Positions 22,977 through 33,167 of a stretch of 64,000 nt of DNA are shown piece after piece; position 1 is the first letter of the stretch, and every line of letters starts with the position of its first letter. The notes under the pieces were generated by a model. That model ran no database searches. It had not been told where the DNA came from and was given only the letters and a program-made list of their open reading frames with translations. Position numbers and translations under genes: made by a program. This stretch comes from Pseudevernia furfuracea (lineage: Eukaryota; Ascomycota; Lecanoromycetes; Lecanorales; Parmeliaceae): contig JAIUPT010000032.1 in the NCBI GenBank assembly GCA_022315425.1, forward strand, positions 1,414,501 through 1,478,500, given 5' to 3'.

Positions 22977-24590
22977 ATGTCCGAAGCCGAGCTAAAAATC
23001 TCCTCTATTCCAGAGGAAGCCGTTTCGGCAGCACCTGTAGAAAAGGAAGCGCATGAAGCCGAAACAGCCGCAGATGGTCCTCCAGTCCCTTACACAACTT
23101 TCACTAAAGCTCATAAACGTCTCGTCACTGTCATTCTGACATGTACCATGCTTGCTTCCCCTCTCACAGCCACGATCTACTTACCTCTACTACCCTTGCT
23201 GGCTACACATTTCCACGTCTCGATCCAAGCGATCAATCTCACAATCACTCTCTACATAATATTTCAAGCAATCTCTCCGCTACTCTTCGCAACGGCCTCG
23301 GATAGCTTTGGGAGAAGGCCAATTCTCCTGGTCACGTACGCCGTCTACACAGTTGCATCGCTTGGGCTGGCGTTAAACAAAAGTAGCTATGTCGCTTTGC
23401 TGGTTCTGCGCGCAGTGCAAAGCCTTGGCGCATCAGCAGTCTTGGCCATCGCCTACGGCGTCATCGCAGATGTCTGTTCACCGGCTGAGAGGGGAGGGAT
23501 GCAAGGTCCTACGATGGGAGCGGCGAACTTGGCGGTCTGTTTGGGACCAGTGATTGGTGGGCTGGTGGCGCTGGGAAGTGGGAGTTATGAGTGGGTTTTT
23601 TGGGCATTGGTAATATTTGGGGGAGGTGTTTTCTTTTTTGTTGGAATCGGACTTCCGGAAACGGCGAGAAGTATTGTTGGGAATGGAAATGTGGAGGCTA
23701 CAGGGTGGGGGATGAGCTGGTGGAGTCTCTTAAAAGGAATGAGCATGAGGAAATTCGATGCTGTGGAGATGAATAAGAGCAGTGTGGCCGTGAATGAAAA
23801 AAATGGAGCGCCCGGAAAGAAAGCCAAATTCAAGATGGCCAACCCAATGGCTGCAATCCATATTCTTTTCTGGAAAGACACAGCACTCGTCCTCTGGATG
23901 GCAGGCTCCCCATACGCAGTTTGGTACGCCGTTCAAGCATCTATCCCGTCTATTTACAAAGACATCTACCACTTCAACGAGCTGCAAATCGGTCTTTCGT
24001 ATCTCACAGGAGGCTTTGGTACCGTGAGTGGTGGCTACTTGAACGGTAAACTGATGGACTGGAACTACAAAACCACGGCTAGGTCAATTGGCCACACTAT
24101 CGACAAAGTCTCCGGGGATGATCTGAACAATTTCCCAATCGAGCGCGCGAGGGCAAGAGGATCTTATTACCTGCTAGCAGTCTACATCGCAGCGCTTGCG
24201 GGCTACGGATGGTCCGTAGAAGCACGTGCTCATGAAGCTGTGCCGTTGATCCTGCAGTATGTGCTCGCGGCGCTGTGTACGAGTTTTCAACAGACGTTCA
24301 ATGCGCTGTTGGTTGATATTTTCCCGGCGAGTCCGAGTACGGCGGCTGCGAGTGGGAATATAACGAGGTGTGCACTGTCAGCCATTGTTGTGGCTATATT
24401 GCAGCCATTGGTGAATGTCATGGGGAGAGGATGGTTCTTCACATTATTAACCGTGCTGAGTGGGGGTGGGGGTCTGATGGCAGATTGGCTAGTAAAGAAT
24501 AAGGGGTTGAAATGGAGAAAGGAAAGGATTGAGAAGGCGAGAAAAGTAAGAACGAAGCATGGCGACGGCGAGACGAAGAGAGAGCCGTGA
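22977..24590 (+). CDS. MFS transporter, DHA1 (drug:H+ antiporter) type
   Basis: Single exon, 537 aa. A hydrophilic N-terminus of about 45 residues is followed by 12 predicted membrane segments split 6+6 by a Lys-rich loop (about 235-290). The DHA1 motif between TM2 and TM3 is SDSFGRRPILLVTYAVY, and LRAVQSLGASAVLAIAYGVIAD follows in TM4. The TM5 region reads MGAANLAVCLGPVIGGLV (motif C: G....GP..GG). These are features of Qdr/Tpo-like exporters at the plasma membrane that move drugs, polyamines or small metabolites. The substrate cannot be deduced. The start follows a pyrimidine-rich leader, and the protein length is normal for the family. The C-terminus is basic. No neighbouring biosynthetic genes point to a dedicated role. 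Confidence 0.9.
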   Translation: MSEAELKISSIPEEAVSAAPVEKEAHEAETAADGPPVPYTTFTKAHKRLVTVILTCTMLASPLTATIYLPLLPLLATHFHVSIQAINLTITLYIIFQAISPLLFATASDSFGRRPILLVTYAVYTVASLGLALNKSSYVALLVLRAVQSLGASAVLAIAYGVIADVCSPAERGGMQGPTMGAANLAVCLGPVIGGLVALGSGSYEWVFWALVIFGGGVFFFVGIGLPETARSIVGNGNVEATGWGMSWWSLLKGMSMRKFDAVEMNKSSVAVNEKNGAPGKKAKFKMANPMAAIHILFWKDTALVLWMAGSPYAVWYAVQASIPSIYKDIYHFNELQIGLSYLTGGFGTVSGGYLNGKLMDWNYKTTARSIGHTIDKVSGDDLNNFPIERARARGSYYLLAVYIAALAGYGWSVEARAHEAVPLILQYVLAALCTSFQQTFNALLVDIFPASPSTAAASGNITRCALSAIVVAILQPLVNVMGRGWFFTLLTVLSGGGGLMADWLVKNKGLKWRKERIEKARKVRTKHGDGETKREP

Positions 24591-25706
24591 TTTTTTTGGT
24601 GACGCGCTTAACCAGAGCATCCGATCACCAGAAAAGGGTTGTGCAGGGCGTTTGTTAGATGGAATATTCACTTTGCTCCCTAATTGCAAATGTGCCTTCC
24701 TATCGCCCACAAACGATATACCAGAGACTACGACACTTGAAGACAAAACTCTTAGGCCGGGATCACTATCCACATCCCTTGACGAACCGACTTGGGACCA
24801 ATCAGCAAGGAAAAACTAGATCTTAGGGTAGGAGGTCTCGCCAATAACTTTATGGCAGCTGAAAGCACCAATATCATCCAGGGGTTCCGACCGAACATCA
24901 AAAATAATCTCGTTGCAATTCAGTGTATCTCAACGACGACTTCCCCTGCAACAAAATATTGGGGATCGCAATTGTTCTTCAGCAACAGATTTAGGACTTT
25001 ATACTTGAAAACTTCTTTACAAATGTAGTCTTTCTATTTATCAGCTTGCGAAGATAACCATTTTTGATGTTCTGCCAAGACAATTTGTGCCCAAGTCGCC
25101 AATCCATGGGATAGACCTAGAGTGAAGAATGAAGTCATATGTATGTATGTAACAGGCGCAGGCGGACGAGAAAGAAGAATGCTATTGCTCGGAAAGAGAT
25201 CAATTCGAATGAAGAGCTCAATGCTGGTGGAAGACAGCTACTTATGCTGCTCCCAAATGACACGAATCCCATCAAAGAACACGTCTACCCAATCCATGAA
25301 TAGCATCAAAACCCCGCCATGCGATACGCGATATCAAGGCCCACTCAAGCAGGGCCGAATTGTCCGGTGGAACCGCGAATTGGGGTGAACTCTCCGCTTC
25401 CGCCTTCTGCTTGAAAATCTTGATCAAGATAATTCTGAAATTATTCGTTCCCTTGTGTATTGTCAACGATGTTAAAAAACTTCAATCAATACATAGTTTT
25501 ATTTATAAATCCGTTCTCTGAAACGCATAACATGAAGAAGTCCCAATTTATGTACGTTCGTTGAGACATGCATGAATGCCAAGCTTTTGGGATATCATTC
25601 ACTCGCCGTCTGAATTTAGTTTGTGCCTTACAAAAAAGTTCACCAACTCATCCAGTTCATCTCGACCCAGCACTAAAACCCGAAAACCAACTTCTACACC
25701 ACTACC
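24591..25706. other. Intergenic region, no supported gene
   Basis: Several short open frames on both strands (24,792-25,028; 25,122-25,388; 25,272-25,466 minus) show no recognisable domain and no convincing splice structure. A weak possibility is a decayed minus-strand gene near 25,030-25,470. I could not assemble it. Confidence 0.35.
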
Positions 25707-27250
25707 ATGCCGCCCTTAACTGAAACCAAGCTGACACCAGCTCTTTATGAGGTCTTTCGATCTTACAAAAAGGCCACCACAGTAGTTGAGAGATGGCTAG
25801 CTGTCACCTCAGACAAGAAAGATACCAAGGTCAGGCTGACCATATCTGAAATGCAACAAGCAGCCGATTACATCAAGAAAAAGCGTTTCAAAGTGCCGGA
25901 GTTGATCTACTACGCCTTCGATAAGGCCATCAGGGCATGCTCTGAGGTGACGAGTCACTTCAAAGGTCTCTTCGCGACAAAAACAGCTGAGGCGAACAAC
26001 TCATCTCACGAACATTTTACCAAGATGTAAGCTTCTGGCCCTTTCGAGAAGGCTGTTAGACACGCTGACATACAGTCAGATTGAAAGACATCTTTCAGTC
26101 TCTGTGCTCCGATCACATTTCATCCGCGAAGGCAAAAAAGACGAGTTCCTTTAGCACACCAGACTCGCATCCTTTCGAGACACTCAGTGGTCTACTAATA
26201 GAAGACGACTCACCCAGCACCACTGGTGCAGACGACATCGAGGCTGATGAGGCACATCATCAGAAATCAAATGATGAAACAGATGGAGCAGAAGACGACG
26301 GCATCAAGGATGATGAGGTTGTCCAAGATCTTGAGTTGCGCTTTGGGTTCGCTCTGCCTATGCCGTGTTTTAGAGATTTCGGTCCGGACTGACTCGTTGT
26401 TTAGGATCTTGAGACTACCTGCTCAAAGGTCAAAACATATTGGGCCGATGCTGCAGTAGGCAAGATGCCAGTCATGCTTGCCGCCTTCCTCACCAACGCT
26501 GCCATGGCCAATGTGGCCTCGCGTTTCTCTTATGGACGACCATCCTTCGAGACGTCTGCTATCATTGGATACGAAGAGATAATCAAGAAGTATCAGCCCT
26601 TCATGCGCGGTATACCTGAAAAAGCTTGGCCTTCGGATTCTTCTACCGCAAATGCATTCAAACATGAGATGCAAGCGCCTTTTTTGGCCATCATTCGTTG
26701 CCAGCTGGAGAAAGATGGTGGTGTACAGCAGTCACCGCAAAGCACTATTGAGAGGCCGCAAGATCATATTATCCCGCCTCTGGAAGGTCCTTCCGACAGC
26801 GCCAAACGAGTTGACGCGGAACTGAAAGTGTTGGAGTGCTTGTTGAGGAGCATAAAACAGCTCCCTTCTTTCAAAGAGAAAGATGAGTATGATGTCAGTA
26901 TGGGCTTTCATCCTTTCGTCGGAAAACCTAATCTGCACACTTACGTCCGACCAGTACCGACTAGTGCAACGTTTGTGCTTCGGCTGATCTTGGAAGCATA
27001 CAAGAGCTGACCAGACGAACACGGCTGGGACAGCAAGGATATTCAATTGATCCCGGAGCGTAATATAACGTGGGGCATGTTCACCGACTGCCTTGGGGTG
27101 ATGAATTGGTTCGTTGTGAATTATCCGGAATGGGATTTCGGTTTTGAGATGGAAATGTCTGGAGTGGCGGGGAATATGGGGAAATGTACATTTGTCACGC
27201 GCTGATGAAGGTGTTGGAGGTGGTTTCGTTTCTCTCGCTGAGCTCGATGG
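25707..27250 (+). pseudogene. DUF6604-family gene, probably disrupted
   Basis: Exon 1 (25707..26026) begins with the DUF6604 N-terminal pattern: YKKATTVVERWLAVT, then LTISEMQQAADYI and HEHFTKI. A 53-bp intron (26027-26079) joins it to LKDIFQSLCSD. An acidic stretch and the FALPMPCFRDF segment follow. Then, still in frame, TGA and TAG stops come just before DLETTCSKVKTYWADA, and a further TGA follows EAYKS near 27,008. The frame then runs on as PDEHGWDSKD...WGMFTDCLGVMNW and shifts near 27,175. The text ending at the first stops (CTGAC...TTGTTTAG) also looks like an intron 3' end, so one stop pair might be intronic with a weak donor. The later TGA and the frameshift have no such rescue. An intact relative lies at 30,599-33,167 on the other strand. 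Confidence 0.6.
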
Positions 27251-28051
27251 GTGTATTGTTCCAAGAAGTGAGTCTATCTGTTTGTACCTATGCTTTCGAA
27301 ATTGCTGGAACGGGAAACGAACGCACGGTTTTTATCCCTTTCCCAAGAACCTCTTTACACTCGAGTTGTTCACATTCCATGGCTGCAGGACCTATGGTGC
27401 ATGTTTTGTTGCCGTCAGAGCTAACGAGCGGCAAGGAACGCTGGCCAAGTCGCGAAAGAGCAGTGTCTTTTCGTCTGCGTCAAGTTTAGAAGGCATGAAA
27501 ATACACCCCTAGATCCTCGAAAATTGTGTCATTTGTTTCGATTATGAATACGAAGTGCACGTTGAGAAACGGGCTCAAAGCTAACCATCAATACGTCTCA
27601 GAAACAGATGAGCATTGTCGTTTGCCCAAAAAGGCTTCCAAATCCTTGTTACTTCGAGCCTGAGTTCTAAAAACGGTCATCTTAAGAAACCTCTACCTTT
27701 CTAACAACGCAGTGCTTGATGTCTTGCCGTTGCCAATTTGGTGGCCATGTGCGCAGTCCTAAATTTGGCGTTGTTGGAAACCCTTGTTGTCTTTGTCCTT
27801 TGCCAATCGCCTTTCTTGTTCTCGAATTCATCGTAAAAGATAGCCCTCACCTATAAAAGACCCCTTATTCGCTTCTAACAAGGATCTTTTGTTCGGCGTT
27901 CATGCCCTCTCGAGCCTGAAAATGACTATTCATACATCCTGTCCGCCCCCTGGTATCCTCCGAAGCGCATACACACACACACATCACACCAGCTCCTCGG
28001 TTTCAATATACCACGATCCATACACATACACATCCCACAGAAAACAGCACG
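27251..28051. other. Intergenic region
   Basis: The last traces of the DUF6604 pseudogene may extend to about 27,290. After that no gene is supported. A short CA-rich run (cacacacacac) lies near 27,970, in what is probably the leader of the next gene. Confidence 0.35.
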
Positions 28052-28912
28052 ATGACATCCGAACAAAACAAACAACTGCCAAAACTGGTCCCCAAAAAGG
28101 TAATCGGCACAGACCGCGGCCCAAGGCCCCGCGACCTGACAGACCGTAGACTCCAAGGCCTACCGGACCCAGACCCGGAAGTTGTCCTCCGCAGAGCCGC
28201 CCTGGAACTCGGGCAAGCGGCGCTAGGGTTGCAGCAAACGATCCTCGAGTCGCTCCCCGTGTCCGCCCTGCGGGAAAGTCTCACCGTCCTTGCTGATCCC
28301 GAGGCCCCATGGTCTGATTCCGACTGGGATACTATCACTGAGGGTGCGTCTGATACAGACGATGAGGACCAGCAGGCTATGGAAGACGCGTTTATTGCGA
28401 AGGTGAGGGGTGTGGAGACGAAGGAGGTGACGGCCGCGAGGGGGGCGCCCGTTCTGACTAGTATGCAAGCGTTTGTTAAGAAGGTGAGGGCTGTCAGGGA
28501 AAGGGGGTCGATTGTTGCAGCGGCGGCAGCGCCAGTTCCTACTACCATGCAGCCTGGGACCACCAGAGAATTGACGGTTGCGGGTGCGGCGCTGGCTCTT
28601 ACGAACGAGCAAGCGAGGACAAATGTGACGATGGAGGATTTAAGATCAGGTAGGGAAGTGGAGGATTTGGAGAGGGACCTTGAGGAGGGTCTCGAGGAGA
28701 GGGATCTCGAGGAGGATCTCGAGGATACGTATCGTTGGACTGTTGGAAGTGTCGGCACCAGAGAGTTGACGGTGGCGGAAGCGGCGCTGGTTCTTACGAA
28801 TATGCAAGCGGGGACTGACCTAACGATGGCAGATTTGAGGACATCGAGGGAGATGGTCGATTTGTGGGATAACGAAGATATATATCATTGGACTGTTGGG
28901 AATATCGAGTAG
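28052..28912 (+). CDS. Hypothetical protein with internal duplicated module
   Basis: Single exon, 286 aa, no recognised family. The N-terminus is basic and Pro-rich. The middle has an acidic patch (TDDEDQQAMED). The C-terminal half contains related copies of a module: TRELTVAGAALALTNEQA...MEDLRSGREVED, then DTYRWTVGSV, then TRELTVAEAALVLTNMQA...MADLRTSREMVD, then DIYHWTVGNI. A fainter earlier copy is VETKEVTAARGAPVLTSMQA. A charged insert of L-E-E-D-L-E-R residues (about 205-230) is probably helical or coiled coil. There is no signal peptide or membrane segment. The start is supported by a CA-rich, pyrimidine-rich leader. A minus-strand open frame over the same bases (28,003-28,758) is a Ser/Arg-rich shadow. 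Real coding status is likely from the conserved protein repeat, but the function is unknown. Confidence 0.55.
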   Translation: MTSEQNKQLPKLVPKKVIGTDRGPRPRDLTDRRLQGLPDPDPEVVLRRAALELGQAALGLQQTILESLPVSALRESLTVLADPEAPWSDSDWDTITEGASDTDDEDQQAMEDAFIAKVRGVETKEVTAARGAPVLTSMQAFVKKVRAVRERGSIVAAAAAPVPTTMQPGTTRELTVAGAALALTNEQARTNVTMEDLRSGREVEDLERDLEEGLEERDLEEDLEDTYRWTVGSVGTRELTVAEAALVLTNMQAGTDLTMADLRTSREMVDLWDNEDIYHWTVGNIE

Positions 28913-29470
28913 TCGCGGAGATGTAGTGGAGCGTATGAGCTAGTATTTGTCGCTTTGAAGGTGAGTCCTTGATCGGGCGTTTTGATTTGTATGTTTCTAG
29001 CTGGTCTGCATAGTCTTTGGTTGTGATGAAATTCCATGCTTTTCATCGAGTGCAGCAGTCCTTTTTCAAGTAGTCAGGTCCTCATCATTCAACGTTCGCA
29101 GGTACGAAGGAGTCGAGGGCCGTGACCATCGCCCTCCAGACGAAGCTTCAAGACCCGTATTTTTCCACCTCTGCTTCTCCTGTTCATGTAATCTGCCAAC
29201 CTCAGAGTCTTGATTTTCTCCGAACACCTGACACATAGATTTGGGGTCAGCATTGCTTCTTCAAGTGAGGGAATTGAGTCGCAGAATAAGTCTTAGGAGT
29301 AGTAGGTGCAGGGGTTTGCTCCAGGACTATGTCCTGCGGCTCAAGATTTGGTGTAAAGTAAGGAAGCATGACTAACTCTGCAAAATGCGACCGGCATGCT
29401 AGTCTAACCGATCCCACCAGCATGGCACATCCGTCTCATCGATGTCGAACACCAGACTTTTCATAGGTAA
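28913..29470. other. Intergenic region between convergent genes
   Basis: Nothing coding was recognised. The region lies between the 3' ends of a plus-strand and a minus-strand gene. Confidence 0.4.
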
Positions 29471-29960
29471 TCAATGATACACAATCGGCGCTCTCTCGTA
29501 GTACGAGCACCACTCAACGGTCTCACTCCGTCCACCATCGAACACTCCTCGGATTTGTAGATACATGCTTTTCTCGGGTGGATAGTCGGCGTCGGCAGTC
29601 CAAACTTCCCCTGTAATCAGATCGACCAGATCCAGTGGCCGAAAATATTTCCGGTAGTCGCTGAGCAAGGTATGCCATTTCTGGACATCAATCGGTACGT
29701 CGTCTTCTTCATCAAAAGTAAATTCTCCCTCCTCTGACCATTGCTTGGTATCAGCCTCGGTCCTAGCAGCAGGCTCGGCGGCATGTTGCTCTTAGAAGTC
29801 TTACTATAATCTGTCTCTCAATGTGTCTTCTATTGTTCCTGGATGTGGCGCGGAGAACATGGCGTGTGTGGGCCAGATGCAGGGCGTCGTCAAGGTCTGG
29901 GAGCATGCAAAAGATGGACTCTTGGAGCTCGTTTGGAATGGTTGTCAAGTGAGGAGGCAT
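29471..29960 (-). CDS. Small F-box-like protein
   Basis: Two exons on the minus strand (29805..29960, 29471..29743) with a 61-bp intron (29744-29804, GTAAGA...ACCAAG, phase 0) give 142 aa. The N-terminus reads MPPHLTTIPNELQESIF followed by LPDLDDALHLAHT, a typical fungal F-box start (PxELxxxIFxxLPxLxxAxxLAxT). Such proteins link SCF ubiquitin ligases to targets. The C-terminal half (KWHTLLSDYRKYF, ending YERAPIVYH) is not recognised. An in-frame upstream ATG at 30,143 would add 61 residues without F-box features, so the internal start was preferred. The protein is short for the family and may be a reduced copy. Confidence 0.55.
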
Positions 29961-30598
29961 GATGAGGCCTTTCCACTCGTTGATCTTAGGAAGGTGATAG
30001 CTTGACTTGTGAAAAAGCATTCGGAGAGGATGAGTGGGACAAAGACCTTGTAATGCAGCCTCACCTCGGCTAAAAGCCGACTGAGCACTAGCGTATATAT
30101 GCACGGCTCGAAGAATAATTTCACGACTCGGGACCTCCCCCATCTTCTATATGGAGGCTATTACCGTGTGGGATTCGTACAGGAATCTAACAGTCTTGCA
30201 AAGTGAAAGTTTCAATCTTCTACGTCTTACTCTTCCAAAGATACGACAATTGTAACGAAAAGAACCCTGCATGACTGTCAAATTGAGTGAAGGGCAATTG
30301 TGTCTACTGCTTCGTTCTATTCGATACTTTCTTGATTTGAAAGCCAACCCATTCTGGTCATACCCACAAAAGTGTGCAAAAAATGAAAGATCTGAGCTCT
30401 TGGGACTGTCATGTTCCTTTACTACTTGTCTGGAAGCAGGATTCTTAATTCTTAGGAGATTTTGAAACGCTGAATTGTTGTCTATCTATACCTCCCCTCC
30501 CATTATATATGAACGGCTTTTGCGCAATCCTCTTAGCAGAAGTCATGCATAAAGGGGAAAACCAAGTGGATATCCATGTTGGGTGTGTGCCATCTTGA
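29961..30598. other. Intergenic region upstream of the F-box-like gene
   Basis: Apart from the possible N-terminal extension up to 30,143, no coding features were recognised. A TATATAT word (30,094) lies about 130 bp upstream of the chosen F-box start. Confidence 0.35.
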
Positions 30599-33167
30599 TC
30601 ATTTCGGCTCTTGACCTCCAAAGCTTCCAGTCTTCTCGCAACGGCCCCAGTGAATACACAGTCCATTTTGGGTGCCATGCTCGAATTCTGTCACTAAATC
30701 ATCATCGTTGACCGCACCAACAACCGTGGGACTTGGATCCTTCGCTATACGTGGCACAACATCATCAATGACGCGCGCAACTCTTGTGAGAATATCCTTC
30801 TCCGTACCCACAGCTTTACCACTTTTCCGGGCTTCCCTGAGCTTCTCGAAAACGTAGTGGGGTAGGTAATGCAGGCGGTGATTGATATTGCTGTCATATT
30901 TAGGGAATCGATGACTCAGCCATTTTGTGTACTCGGGATCCAGCTCCATTGCGATGGAGACGAGCAAATGCCACGACGATTTGTACAAAACAAAGTAGTC
31001 CAAACCCAGCTTTGGCTCCTCTTCTTCCATGCATTGTTCGAGCAGCGTGAGTAGTTGAGTGGGAGTAAGCGTATGGCTTCGCTCCCAGCGCTCATGGGTG
31101 TGGCCTTGCTTCTTCTTGTTCATACTTTGAGTGTGAGCCATCCTATGGAGGAACGTCTCGATCAAGTCCACATTGATGTCTATTTGCGTATTATCGGTCT
31201 TGCCAAGGAGCTTCTCAAAGTTCTCCACGAATTCCGAAGTCTTCAACCGACGAGGACCATCATCAGCGTGTTTGATACCTTTGTCGCGACGGTTTTTGGA
31301 AAATTGCTGGGAGGAAACGCCTTTGGCCAAGAGAAATTGTGGAAGGTAGTGGTCGACGATCTTTGGTGGACGTCCAATGCACAGATCTTCTTTTCCAAAA
31401 AAATCAATTAATTTCTCCATGTCAGGCCAATTCGTGGTGAGACGGCTTTCTGTCTGCGCAGCGTTGTACAAGTGAGCCATGCTCAGAGCATATGCCGAGC
31501 CATTCAAGTCTTGCATCCCTCCACGTTGCAACTCGAGCAGGAGAGCGAATTGAAAAAGTCCGCATGCGACAGGGTTATGCGAAAAGAAGAAGTAAGGTCT
31601 CCCAGGTCCCAGAGAAGGCTGCTCTTGTCGCTGCTGCAGAAACTCGTCCTTGCTGATCCATGTGTCAACCAGACGGAGCTTTGTTCTCGGGACCTTCATG
31701 TCTGCCTCGGTGTGTTTCTTTTGCATGATGACTTGATTTAGTATGATGTGACGATTAACGGTGGCTGTGAAAACACTGCCGGTCGCCTTGAGTTCGCGAA
31801 ATGGCCTCGTGACGTGTTCACCTAACGCAATATTTAGCGCCGTTGATTAATGTCTGAGGTTTGTGACTCACCTAGTATTCGCTGAGTGTCGAGAAAGAGC
31901 TGTAAACCGAACACCACCCATAAGTGTATAGGTCCATTTCCCAAGACTTCCACGATCCCGCGGGTCAGTTCATCCTTTGTCGGCAGTTCTTTGGATAGCA
32001 GCGATAGGATCTCGCGGAAGAACTCGTAGAGTATGATCTTTCCGGGTCCCCAGCCGCTTACTTCATCAATCTGGGAAGCCTCCAGCCTCGATATCGGAAC
32101 CAATCCCTTCAAGTATAGTGGAAATTTGTTCCTAACAGTGGAATCACGGAATCGCCTGAGTTCTTCGAACGGCATGCAGTACACACTGTCAAGAAAATCT
32201 CTCTGGGAAGATGTCACAAGATCGTCAGATGAGCCAGTAGACACAGCTTCGAATTGTGCGGGGGAGACGACGGCCTCCATCACATTTTCCCAGCTAGCGT
32301 ATTCTGACAATGATTTCAGCAAGTCTTTCTCGGTGCGTCGCACAGCGCCAATCGCGGTGTTGACGACAGCCGACAGTGAGAGGAGACTGATATTATCGAC
32401 AACATACCGTTCCAAAAGACCATCTATATGTTGACGGAGGATATGCAGATCCTTGGTCATGTTGAATATAGCAAATTGCAAGACTTCTACCGGATCTTCG
32501 ACTTCATAGACAGTTGGTGAGGGGACTTCCTGGGATTGTGATCCAGTGATGTGGCCATTGTCGGAGGCACTTGTCTCGTCGTCAGGGTTGGGGAGTTCAG
32601 GCGATACTTCTTGGCTCAAAGACTCGAGTTCTAGATCACCCAGCGGACTTTGCGAGACCGTTTCTGATTCCAAGGTGCTCTTAGCGTCCCCAACCTGCTG
32701 GTTGGAGGCTTCCACAGATAATAGATTCAGAACTTCTAGCAGTTCATCGAGGACGCTGTTAAAATACTCGTGACTTTGGTTCTTCGCTTCCAGAGATGGA
32801 TCATGGATGCTCTGAGATTTGAACCAGTTTGTAAACATCCTCCGAGACGAGATTGCTCTACCAAGGATTCGCAACACCATGGCTGGTGTGGGCTTTTGGG
32901 AAGCATCCATGACACGTCGAGCAAGAGGGACGATATCATTGACTGCAACGGGGTATGCCGTGCCATCGCTTGTCGTCGTTGGGTTGGGTGCTGTAGCCGC
33001 TCTCCTTGGTATTTCTACGTTGACTGCAACAGACGTCAGTGTTTCGTAGGCTAGTAGATCCTGTCGGCGGACTAACATTCCTCTGCTTTCTTGATCAAGT
33101 GAAGCAAAACGGTGTTGGTGTTACTCTTGTATAGCTTGTAAGAGCTGGCAGAGGAGTTTGAAGACAT
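30599..33167 (-). CDS. DUF6604-domain protein (intact)
   Basis: Three exons on the minus strand: join(30599..31821, 31872..33023, 33077..33167), 821 aa. The introns are 53 bp (33024-33076, GTTAGT...TTGCAG with CACTGAC) and 50 bp (31822-31871, GTGAGT...GTTAG). Phases agree, and both joins restore family text: SSYKLYKSNTNTVLLHL in exon 1; ILGRAISSRRMFTNWF then SHEYFNSVLDELLEVL in exon 2; HVTRPFRELKATGSVF then RPYFFFSHNPVACGLFQFALL and SAYALSMAHLYNAAQ in exon 3. DUF6604 proteins are large fungal proteins of unknown function, often with a long C-terminal region as here. A second, damaged member lies 3.3 kb away on the other strand. The protein is soluble, with no membrane segment or signal peptide. 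Confidence 0.85.

Noticed and set aside
28003..28758. 251-codon minus-strand Ser/Arg-rich frame
   Set aside because: It is opposite the plus-strand orphan, whose protein-level repeats support the plus frame. The Ser/Arg richness follows from antisense of Glu/Leu/Ala codons.
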